A stretch of DNA of 7,616 nucleotides from CAVPEW01 sp050247895 (GTDB taxonomy: Bacteria > Actinomycetota > Acidimicrobiia > Acidimicrobiales > VFJN01). The notes beneath the pieces are model-generated. The model was given only the letters and a program-made list of their open reading frames with translations. It was not told where the DNA came from and made no database searches. Made by a program: the position numbers and the translations under genes. Each line of letters opens with the position of its first letter. The first letter of the stretch is position 1. The stretch spans positions 1 to 7,616 of the forward strand of contig JBFWTJ010000198.1 in NCBI GenBank assembly GCA_050247895.1, given 5' to 3'. Shown one piece after another: positions 1 to 5,785 of this stretch.

Positions 1-37
1 CCCAGGGGGTGGGGCCGGCGCTTCCAGGAAACGTGCG

Positions 38-55
38 GACCGAGGGGGATCGGTC
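38..55. repeat. Short inverted repeat GACCGA-N6-TCGGTC
   Basis: This is a perfect 6-base inverted repeat with a 6-base loop. It is not followed by a T-rich run on either strand, so it is not a convincing terminator. It could be a small operator or chance. The loop and right arm (GGGGGATCGG, 44-53) recur exactly at 82-91 as a direct repeat 38 bases away, which slightly raises the chance that it is a repeated protein-binding element. Confidence 0.3.
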
Positions 56-155
56 TCTCGCACTGTGTTGGACGTTCCATGGGGGGATCGGAACGACCTG
101 GGTTGAGAATACGAGCACAAGCGCCATCTGTCCACGCGTTGTGCCCCATTTCACC

Positions 156-175
156 GATCTGTGACCCAGATCACT
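156..175. promoter_or_regulatory. CRP/FNR-family-like operator palindrome
   Basis: TGTGA at 160-164, six bases, then TCACT at 171-175 matches the CRP-family pattern TGTGA-N6-TCACA at nine of ten defined positions. Overlapping it is a second, perfect inverted repeat, GATCTG (156-161) and CAGATC (167-172), around a 5-base centre. A further TCAC at 151-154 pairs with GTGA at 161-164. The site lies about 75-90 bases before the start of the glycuronyl hydrolase. A cAMP- or ligand-responsive CRP-like activator of a sugar-catabolic gene is a sensible reading, since actinobacterial CRP homologues use this motif. That role is inference, because the regulator is not in the window and the second palindrome could belong to another protein. 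Confidence 0.5.
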
Positions 176-236
176 CTGTCCTTGACGTTCAACGGCAACT
201 CTGATGGCTTGGTGGCCAGCGAGCCGACGACCAGGG

Positions 237-243
237 GGAGGAA
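237..243 (+). promoter_or_regulatory. Ribosome binding site of the glycuronyl hydrolase
   Basis: GGAGGAA lies six bases before the ATG at 250, inside a longer purine run that begins at 233. It is a near-ideal Shine-Dalgarno sequence and fixes the start of the hydrolase at 250. The other ATG at 204 opens a different, arginine-rich shadow frame and has no such site. Confidence 0.8.
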
Positions 244-249
244 CAGGGC

Positions 250-1341
250 ATGACCGTCGCCGTCCGCAACATCGACGACGCGCTCGTCGAGAAGGTGGTG
301 GAGACCTCGATCGCGCTCGAGATCCCCGACGACTACTGGGAGCGCCAGGGCATCATCACCACGCTCCTGCGCTGGGACCACCCCCGGGGTGAGGAGGTGG
401 CCCGGCACTGGCTCGACCACGCCGTGGCCACCCAGACCTCCGAGGGCCTGTTGTCCCACGGCGGCACCACCCAGCTCACCTTCGGCACCTACAAGACCGC
501 CGACTCGCCGATCATGCAGGGCTTCGTGGCCGGCCCGGACTGCAGCAGCTACTTCGGCCACCCGCTGCTCGCCCTGCACGAGCGCACCGGCGACGCCCGC
601 TACCTGCGGGCCGCGGCCGACCACGTCGAGGCCATCCGCCGCGGCCCGGCGACCAGCGAGGGCTACTACCTGATGAACCTGAGCCGGCCCGAGGTGTGGG
701 TCGACGCGCTGTACCCGGTGTGCGGGCTGTTCGCCTACCTCGGCCGGCTGGCCGAGCGGCCCGAGCTGGTCGACGACGCCTACCACCAGCTCCTGGTCGG
801 TGCCCGCCGGCTGATCGACCCGGCCACCGGGCTGGCCCGCCACGTGTGGTGCGAGCGGCCCGACACGTTCCCCGAGTCGGCCTTCTGGGGCCGGGGCAAC
901 GGCTTCTTCAGCTGCGCCGCGGCCGAGACGCTCGAGCAGGCGCCCGACCACCGCGACGCGCCCGCCGTGCGCGAGGTGCTGGCCGGGCTGCTGCGCGGGG
1001 CGGCCGCGCACCAGGACCGCAGCGGGTTCCTCTACGACTACATCGACGACCCGGGGACCCGGGCCGAGTCCTCGGGCACCCTGATGTTCGCCTACGCCAC
1101 CGGCCTGGCCCACGAGCTCGGGGTGGCCGACGACGCGCTGGTCGAGGCCGCGGTGCGCGCCCTCGACGCGGTGGCCGGCATCGTGGACCCCGAGGGCGGC
1201 ATCGGGAGGATCACCTTCGTGCCCGGCGGCCCGGGCGTGCCCCGGGGGACGATGGTGCTGGGCCGCAGCTTCTTCCTGCTCGCGGCCTACCACCTCCGCG
1301 ACGCCATCGGCCTGCGCCCGGACTGGACCTGTCCCACCTGA
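250..1341 (+). CDS. GH88/GH105-family unsaturated glycuronyl hydrolase
   Basis: This 363-residue protein resembles the six-hairpin (alpha/alpha)6-barrel hydrolases (YteR/RhiN-like, GH105 and GH88). Those enzymes remove the 4,5-unsaturated uronic acid that polysaccharide lyases leave at the non-reducing end of pectin or glycosaminoglycan oligosaccharides. Visible motifs are WVDALYP with Asp152, matching the catalytic Asp after W-x-D in YteR; the hallmark WGRGNGFF at 213-220; and ESSGTLMFAYA at 273-283. The length fits the family. There is no signal peptide or membrane segment, so it should act in the cytoplasm on imported oligosaccharides. The start is set by a strong Shine-Dalgarno. It is the only plus-strand gene here, with no lyase or transporter beside it, and its stop directly abuts a decayed regulator on the other strand. 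The upstream palindrome suggests CRP-type control. The family call is firm; the exact substrate is unknown. Confidence 0.88.
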   Translation: MTVAVRNIDDALVEKVVETSIALEIPDDYWERQGIITTLLRWDHPRGEEVARHWLDHAVATQTSEGLLSHGGTTQLTFGTYKTADSPIMQGFVAGPDCSSYFGHPLLALHERTGDARYLRAAADHVEAIRRGPATSEGYYLMNLSRPEVWVDALYPVCGLFAYLGRLAERPELVDDAYHQLLVGARRLIDPATGLARHVWCERPDTFPESAFWGRGNGFFSCAAAETLEQAPDHRDAPAVREVLAGLLRGAAAHQDRSGFLYDYIDDPGTRAESSGTLMFAYATGLAHELGVADDALVEAAVRALDAVAGIVDPEGGIGRITFVPGGPGVPRGTMVLGRSFFLLAAYHLRDAIGLRPDWTCPT

Positions 1342-1812
1342 CCATGCCGCGCGGAGCCGGCGCAGGGCGGCCCGACGCTCGGACTCCGGCACGATCCCGG
1401 CGAACGGCATGGCCTGGCGCAGGGCCTTCGCCTGCTCGTCGACGCCGATCAACACCTCGACCACGGTCCCCGTGGGCCCCTCCAACAGAGCGGTCCACGA
1501 GTCGACGTAGGTGAGGCCACCCGGGCTCGCGGCGCGCCGCATGACCTCCAGGTTCCGGCGCGCGACGGCGATCGTGTGCACCGGATCGGCCAGCAGGTGC
1601 CGTGCCACCAGGACGCCGAACGACAGCGCGCGCCGCTCGCTCTCGTTCAGCCCCGGCCGCACCGCCGCCCAGTCCAAGGCGGGGACCAGTGCTGCCCTCA
1701 CCTCTGCACCCGCGGCTCCGAGGAGGCGGTCGACCATCTCGACCGTGGGTGACATCCGGCCGACCTCGATGCGGTTCACGGTCGAGGCCGGCGCGAGCGC
1801 ATCCGCCCACAC
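1342..1812 (-). pseudogene. Truncated XRE-family helix-turn-helix regulator (antitoxin-like)
   Basis: The readable product is about 157 residues. It opens in the middle of a Cro/C1-type HTH: WADALAPASTVNRIEVGRMS (2-21) matches helices 2-3 of the domain, followed by SPTVEMVDRLLGAAG. The usual 15-25 residues before it (helix 1) are missing. An in-frame TGA at 1819-1821 lies three codons before the GTG at 1812, and the kinase gene's stop is 20 bases away. The C-terminal half (ADPVHTIAVARRNLEVMRRA at 75-94, then LRQAMPFAG near 131-139) resembles XRE proteins that I recall as partners of AbiEii-type nucleotidyltransferase toxins. No such toxin is present. The reading frame has lost its stop and runs on antisense through the hydrolase. 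Codon use is looser (TCA, GCA, AGG, TTG) than in the neighbours. It is most likely a remnant; an intact gene with a sequencing error near 1812 is the alternative. Confidence 0.6.
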
Positions 1813-1832
1813 GAGGCGTCAGCGATGCGTGT

Positions 1833-2954
1833 TCAGGGTCGGCGGGGGCCGAGGCGGTCGAGGAGCCGGGCGGTGCGCGCCGCCAGGCGGGCGACCGGCT
1901 CACCCCGCTCGGCCATCCGGGGATCGCTCGTCTCGCCCCGGACCCAGCGCTGGTGGAGCTGTTCGAGGATCACCGCCGTGCGCCACGTGGCGAAGGCCTC
2001 GTACCACGCCACGCCGGACACGTCCTCGCCCGTGCGCGCCGCGTAGCGCTCGACGACCTCGACCCTCGACGGCAGGCCCAGGTGCTCCAGGCCCGGGACG
2101 TGCAGCGGCCGGTCACCGTCCAGGTCAGCAGGGTCGGGCCAGTAGTTGAGCAGCGCGCCGAGGTCGCACAGCGGATCGCCCAGGGTCGCCATGTCCCAGT
2201 CGAAGATCGTCGCCACCCGGTCCGGTGCCGACGGGTCGAACTGGCAGTTGTCGAGCTTGTAGTCGTTGTGGAGCACCGCGGCGCGCCGGGATCCCGCCGG
2301 GCGCGCCGCCGCCAGCCGGGCCCCGAGCGGGGCCATCGCCCGCACCCGGCCGGTGTCGACGAGGTCCCACCGCCGCCGCCAACCCTCGACCTGGCGCGCC
2401 ACGTAGCCCTCCGGCCGGCCCAGGTCGGCCAGCCCGGCCGCGTCCGGGGCGATCCCGTGCAGGTCGGCCAGGGCGTCGACCACCGCGAAGCCGACCCGGC
2501 GCGCCACCTCGCCGTGGTGGACCATGGCCGGCGGCACGTGATCCCACACGACCACGCCCCGGCGGTACTCGACGACCAGGAAGTCGGCACCGAGCACCGA
2601 CGGGTCGTCGCAGAAGGCCAGGGGCCGGGCCACCCGGTCGAAGCAGCCCGCCAGGCCGGCCAGGGCCCGGTGCTCGCGGCGCATGTCGTGGGCGCCCGGG
2701 GCCAGCCGGCCGAACGGTGGGCGGCGGACCACCAGCTCCACCGGGCCGATCGCCACCAGGTAGGTCAGGTTGGCCGATCCGTGGGGGAACTGGCGGACCC
2801 GGACCTCACCCTCCACCCCGTCGAGGGCCGTGACATGGGCCCGCAGGAACGTCTCGAGCGCGGCGACGTCGAGCTCCTGGCCCGGTCGTACGTCGGTGAG
2901 CTCCACGTCGTAGCCGGCACCGGCCGGCTCCGCCACCGGCCCGGGACCCGTCAT
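1833..2954 (-). CDS. APH-fold phosphotransferase (ACAD10/11 kinase-like)
   Basis: This 373-residue protein belongs to the aminoglycoside phosphotransferase-like family (PF01636 type) that actinobacteria keep beside acyl-CoA dehydrogenases. The nucleotide-binding lobe is seen in FPHGSANLTYLV (56-67) and VVRRPPFG (75-82). The Brenner catalytic loop LHNDYKLDN is at 228-236 with Asp231 and Asn236. The metal-binding motif FDWDMATLGDPLCDLG is at 251-266 with Asp252. All kinase residues appear intact. Its ATG (2952-2954) overlaps the TGA of the DUF35 gene as ATGA, with no good Shine-Dalgarno, so translation is probably coupled. A neighbouring frame remains open far upstream, but that part is a shadow of the DUF35 gene. 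Genomic context points to a small hydroxylated acyl compound or its CoA ester as substrate rather than an antibiotic. That is inferred from the ACAD10/11 family, where this domain is fused to an acyl-CoA dehydrogenase. Confidence 0.85.
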   Translation of the reverse strand: MTGPGPVAEPAGAGYDVELTDVRPGQELDVAALETFLRAHVTALDGVEGEVRVRQFPHGSANLTYLVAIGPVELVVRRPPFGRLAPGAHDMRREHRALAGLAGCFDRVARPLAFCDDPSVLGADFLVVEYRRGVVVWDHVPPAMVHHGEVARRVGFAVVDALADLHGIAPDAAGLADLGRPEGYVARQVEGWRRRWDLVDTGRVRAMAPLGARLAAARPAGSRRAAVLHNDYKLDNCQFDPSAPDRVATIFDWDMATLGDPLCDLGALLNYWPDPADLDGDRPLHVPGLEHLGLPSRVEVVERYAARTGEDVSGVAWYEAFATWRTAVILEQLHQRWVRGETSDPRMAERGEPVARLAARTARLLDRLGPRRP

Positions 2955-3400
2955 CGCAGGACGGCGAAGGGCAGGAAGACCCCGGGCGACACCTCTTCGA
3001 CCTCGATGTCGACGAGGTCGCCCACCGCCACCCGGCCCGCGGCGTCGCGCCGGTCGGCGGTCAGGACGTTGGTCACCAGGCGGACGCCGGGGGCGGCACC
3101 GACCTCGACCAGCGCCACGGTCGTGGGCAGCCGGTCGGCGAACTCCGGCAGGAAGGCCTGGCGGACCACGGTGAAGGTGAACACCCGACCGGTCCCCTCG
3201 ACATCGGTCCACTCGAAGTCCATGGCCCGACACCGGGGGCACATCGCCTGCGGGTACCACTGGAAGCGCCCGCACCCCGTGCAGCGGGGGAAGGCCAGGC
3301 TGCCGCGGGCCAGCGCCTCCCAGAAGGGGGCCAGCACGGGCCACGCCGTGTCGGGCAGCCACGGGTGGTCCAGCGACGGTCCGGGCCGGGCCTCGACCAT
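2951..3400 (-). CDS. DUF35 zinc-ribbon/OB-fold protein, partner of the thiolase-fold protein
   Basis: This 149-residue protein has the DUF35 layout: an N-terminal helix (WPVLAPFWEALARG, 20-33), a rubredoxin-like zinc ribbon with Cys40, Cys43, Cys54 and Cys57 (CTGC and CPRC), then a C-terminal OB-fold with GTGRVFTFTVVRQAF and a valine-rich strand ending near VGDLVDIEVEEV. The length equals a stand-alone DUF35 unit. In characterised systems such proteins are not enzymes by themselves. They bind and stabilise a thiolase-fold partner, for example Ltp2 with ChsH2, or BbsB with BbsA. Here the thiolase-fold gene is immediately upstream: its TGA and this ATG share one base (TGATG), and GGGAG at 3408-3412 serves as the ribosome binding site. 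The overlap strongly suggests stoichiometric production of a heteromeric complex in the cytoplasm. Confidence 0.88.
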   Translation of the reverse strand: MVEARPGPSLDHPWLPDTAWPVLAPFWEALARGSLAFPRCTGCGRFQWYPQAMCPRCRAMDFEWTDVEGTGRVFTFTVVRQAFLPEFADRLPTTVALVEVGAAPGVRLVTNVLTADRRDAAGRVAVGDLVDIEVEEVSPGVFLPFAVLR

Positions 3401-4554
3401 CAGCGGGCTCCCGTCAGCACGAGCGTGGTCTGCTCGGCACCGAGCCCGGAGACGACCCCCACCGAGGCCCCCGGCACCTGGCGTGCTCCCGCCTCGCCCC
3501 GGAGCTGGCGGACCGCCTCGATCACGTTGTTCGCCCCCATGAGGTAGGCCTCGCTGAGCATTCCCCCGTGGGGGTTGACCGGCAGGGCGCCGCCCTGGCC
3601 CGCCCCGCCCTCCTCGAAGAACCGGCCCGCGGCGCCCTTCTCGCAGAAGCCCAGGTCCTCGAACTGGAGCAGGCAGCTCAGGGTGAAGCAGTCGTAGATG
3701 TTCACGAAGTCGACGTCGGCCGGGACGATGCCGGCCGCGGCCATCGCCCGGGGGCCGGTGACCGCGGCCTGGGTGATCAGCGGCGTGCCGTGCTGGGTCA
3801 GGAAGGAGTGGACCGACGTGGCCGGGAAGCTCGACTCGCAGGCGGCGACCGCGACCGGCGGCTTGCGTAGGTCGCGGGCCCGCTCGGGCGTCGTCATCAC
3901 GAAGGCCACCGCGCCGTCCGACAACAGGCAGCAGTCGTAGCGCCGGTACGGGTCGGCGATCATCGGCGCGGCCAGGTAGTCGTCCAGGCCCAGCGGGCCC
4001 TGGACCTGAGCCGCCGGGTTCAGGTTGGCCCACGACCGGGCCGTCGTCGCCACCGCACCGAGCTGCGCCTCGGTCAGGCCGTACTCGTGCATGTAGCGCC
4101 GGGCGTTGGCCGCGAAGTAGGTCGGCTGGCCGTAGAAGTTGAACGGCATCTCCAGGCTGGCCTTGAGCGGATCCTGCCCGTGCCAGCCGTAGGCGCCGTT
4201 CGTCGAGCCCCAGTTCAGGCCGAAGTACGAGACGACCGTGGTGGCCAACCCCGACCGGAGCACCATCGCGGCCACCACCGTCGAGCCCAGGATCCCGGTC
4301 CCCCCGAAGCCGGCCCGGGCCGCGAACAGGTCGTCGGCCAGGCCCAGGTTGGCCACCACGTCGTTGGCGCTGACCAGCTGGGGCACCAGCTCCCCCTCGG
4401 TCACGATGCCGTCGACGTCGACCAGCTCCAGTCCCGCGTCGGCCACCGCGTCGCGGATCGCCCCGACGACCATCTCCTCGACCGACCGGCGGCTCCGCCG
4501 GACCAGCTCGGATTGGCCGATCCCGACGATGCTCACCTGCTCGTCGAGCTTCAT
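3400..4554 (-). CDS. Thiolase-fold acyl-CoA enzyme, probable Ltp2-type retro-aldolase
   Basis: This 384-residue protein has the thiolase/SCP-x fold. The N-terminal strand is VSIVGIGQSEL (7-17), and the C-terminal half contains NIYDCFT (285-291) and NPHGGMLSEAYLMGANN (327-343), then VRQLRGEAGARQVPGA. The usual nucleophilic Cys region reads AGFGGTGILGS (81-91) with no Cys. The HPxG His is replaced by Tyr337, and the H-D-C-F His by Tyr287. The C-terminal CxG position reads VSGLGAEQ. True thiolysis is therefore unlikely. The Tyr pair, 50 residues apart, fits what I recall of Ltp2, which cleaves a beta-hydroxyacyl-CoA by retro-aldol reaction in steroid side-chain degradation and needs a DUF35 partner, encoded next here. 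The start is fixed by AGGAGG seven bases upstream. A non-catalytic thiolase-like subunit is the main alternative. Confidence 0.85.
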   Translation of the reverse strand: MKLDEQVSIVGIGQSELVRRSRRSVEEMVVGAIRDAVADAGLELVDVDGIVTEGELVPQLVSANDVVANLGLADDLFAARAGFGGTGILGSTVVAAMVLRSGLATTVVSYFGLNWGSTNGAYGWHGQDPLKASLEMPFNFYGQPTYFAANARRYMHEYGLTEAQLGAVATTARSWANLNPAAQVQGPLGLDDYLAAPMIADPYRRYDCCLLSDGAVAFVMTTPERARDLRKPPVAVAACESSFPATSVHSFLTQHGTPLITQAAVTGPRAMAAAGIVPADVDFVNIYDCFTLSCLLQFEDLGFCEKGAAGRFFEEGGAGQGGALPVNPHGGMLSEAYLMGANNVIEAVRQLRGEAGARQVPGASVGVVSGLGAEQTTLVLTGAR

Positions 4555-4561
4555 GCGCACG

Positions 4562-4567
4562 CCTCCT
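4562..4567 (-). promoter_or_regulatory. Ribosome binding site of the thiolase-fold gene
   Basis: A perfect AGGAGG (minus strand) sits seven bases before the ATG at 4554, in the only true gap (4555-4573) of the operon. It rules out starts further upstream in the same open frame, which would lie inside the acyl-CoA dehydrogenase gene. It also suggests that translation is re-boosted at the thiolase/DUF35/kinase part of the message. Confidence 0.8.
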
Positions 4568-4573
4568 GCACGT

Positions 4574-5785
4574 TCAACGCGGGAGCCCCAGGCCCAGCTC
4601 GGCCAGGAGGTTCCGCTGGATCTCGTCCGACCCGCCGTAGATCGACGCACCGCACGCCTCGAGCAGCACGCGCTGCGCCGCCGCCCCACCGGGGCCCGCC
4701 ACGGCCCCGGGCCCCTCGACCGCCAGGGCCAGGGCGCCCAGGGCCTGCTGCCAGGCCGAGGACATCAACTTGGCCCGCGACGCCGCCGTGCCCGGGTCCC
4801 TCCCCGCGGCGAGGTCGGCGAGCATCCCGGTGCTCACCAGGCGCAGGACGCGCAGGGCGGACCACTGCCGGGCGACGCGCTGGCGCAGCAGGGGGTCCCG
4901 GTCCCGGCCGCGCCGGCGGAGCTCGGCCACGACGTGGTCCAGCTCGCGCTCGTAGCGGAGCTGGTGCCCCAGCATCGTCAGGCCCCGTTCGACCTGCAGG
5001 AGCCGGCGGGCCACGTCCCAGCCCGCGCCCACCTCGCCCAGCACCAGGTCGGCCTCGGTCCGGGCGCCGTCGAGGAAGACCTCGCAGAACTCGGCATCGC
5101 CGGCCATCGTGCGGATCGGGCGCACCTCGATGCCGGGCTGGTCCAGCGGCACCAGCAGCATGCTGAGGCCCCGGTGCCGCTCGCCGGCGGGGTCGGTGCG
5201 GCACAGCGCGTAGATCCAGTCGGCGCGGTGGGCCCCGGTGGTCCAGGTCTTCTGGCCGTGGACGACCCAGTCGGCGCCGTCCCGGCGGGCGCTGGTCCGC
5301 ACCGCGGCGAGGTCCGACCCGGCCCCGGGCTCGCTGAAGCCCTGGCACCAGTACTGGCGCGCCGCGACGATCTCGGGCAGGAAGCGGCGGCGGAGGGCTT
5401 CGCTGGCGCAGGCCAGCAGCATCGGACCCAGCAGCCGCTCCCCCTGGATCGACGGTCGGTAGGGCCCTCCGAGCCGGGCGTACTCGACCTCGAAGACGAC
5501 CTCGTCGACGAACGAGCCACCCCGACCGCCGTACTCCACGGGCCAACCGATCCCCCGCCAGCCCGCAGCGTGCAGCACCTGTTCCCAGGCGTGGAGCTGC
5601 GCCCACTCCCGGTCGTCGAGGGGGGCGAGCGCGCCCCGGAGGTGGGCGTGGGGGCCGTCGAGCTGCGCCGCCAGCCAGGCCACCAGCTCGTCACGGCGGC
5701 TCCGCTCCTCGGCGCTGAGCCCGCCGAGGAACTCGTAGCCGGGCACGGCGTGCCGCCCGGTCCGCTCGATCGTGGCCACCGTCAC
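4574..5785 (-). CDS. Acyl-CoA dehydrogenase family protein
   Basis: This 403-residue FAD enzyme would oxidise an acyl-CoA to the 2,3-enoyl-CoA and pass electrons to ETF. All three ACAD regions are present: an N-terminal helical domain with GWPVEYGGRGG (80-90), the beta-domain signature WCQGFSEPGAGSDLA (146-160) followed by HGQKTWTTGAHRADW (176-190), and the C-terminal helical domain ending in YGGSDEIQRNLLAE (383-396). The usual catalytic Glu of the Y-E-G-T motif is Gly384 here. Glu266 in QVERGL sits where isovaleryl- and long-chain enzymes carry an alternative base on helix G. The start is taken as the GTG at 5785, which overlaps the previous TGA as GTGA. A second in-frame GTG at 5779 is possible and would shorten the protein by two residues. 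Substrate is unknown; operon context suggests a branched or cyclic acyl-CoA. Confidence 0.9.
   Translation of the reverse strand: MTVATIERTGRHAVPGYEFLGGLSAEERSRRDELVAWLAAQLDGPHAHLRGALAPLDDREWAQLHAWEQVLHAAGWRGIGWPVEYGGRGGSFVDEVVFEVEYARLGGPYRPSIQGERLLGPMLLACASEALRRRFLPEIVAARQYWCQGFSEPGAGSDLAAVRTSARRDGADWVVHGQKTWTTGAHRADWIYALCRTDPAGERHRGLSMLLVPLDQPGIEVRPIRTMAGDAEFCEVFLDGARTEADLVLGEVGAGWDVARRLLQVERGLTMLGHQLRYERELDHVVAELRRRGRDRDPLLRQRVARQWSALRVLRLVSTGMLADLAAGRDPGTAASRAKLMSSAWQQALGALALAVEGPGAVAGPGGAAAQRVLLEACGASIYGGSDEIQRNLLAELGLGLPR

Larger units (their letters stand above)
1..249. other. Intergenic region upstream of the glycuronyl hydrolase
   Basis: I see no supportable gene here. The stretch is visibly less GC-rich than the coding DNA around it, as expected for a promoter region. 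It holds a short hairpin-like inverted repeat (38-55), a 10-base direct repeat (44-53 and 82-91), nested palindromes centred near 164-168, and a ribosome binding site just before position 250. A TTGACG at 182-187 would make a fair -35 element, but the hexamer 17 bases downstream (TGGCTT, 205-210) is a poor -10, so I do not call a promoter. A minus-strand frame is open across the region, but its translation shows no family resemblance here. Confidence 0.6.

Noticed and set aside
38..55. A Rho-independent terminator for a gene upstream of the window
   Set aside because: The stem is only six pairs, and no T-run follows on either strand.
182..210. A sigma-70-like promoter (TTGACG, 17 bases, TGGCTT)
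   Set aside because: The -35 is good, but the -10 lacks the conserved A at position 2 and the AT-richness. I note it only as a possibility.
151..1812. A 553-codon open frame on the minus strand read as one protein
   Set aside because: Only the first 157 codons (1812 to 1342) look like a protein family. The rest is antisense to the glycuronyl hydrolase and is Val/Gly/Arg-rich low-complexity shadow. It is open because GC-rich codons of the real gene rarely give antisense stops.
1833..2954. An antibiotic-resistance aminoglycoside kinase
   Set aside because: The fold is shared, but the family markers and the acyl-CoA operon context fit the acyl-CoA-associated phosphotransferases better.
2955..3362. 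An N-terminal extension of the phosphotransferase up to 3362
   Set aside because: This part is an out-of-frame reading of the DUF35 gene (Arg/Pro/Gly-rich). The ATG at 2954 with ATGA overlap gives a normal family length.
1602..3542. A 646-codon open frame on the plus strand
   Set aside because: It is antisense to the remnant, kinase, DUF35 and part of the thiolase genes. The translation is Arg/Pro/Gly-rich with no motif, while the opposite strand has intact conserved families.
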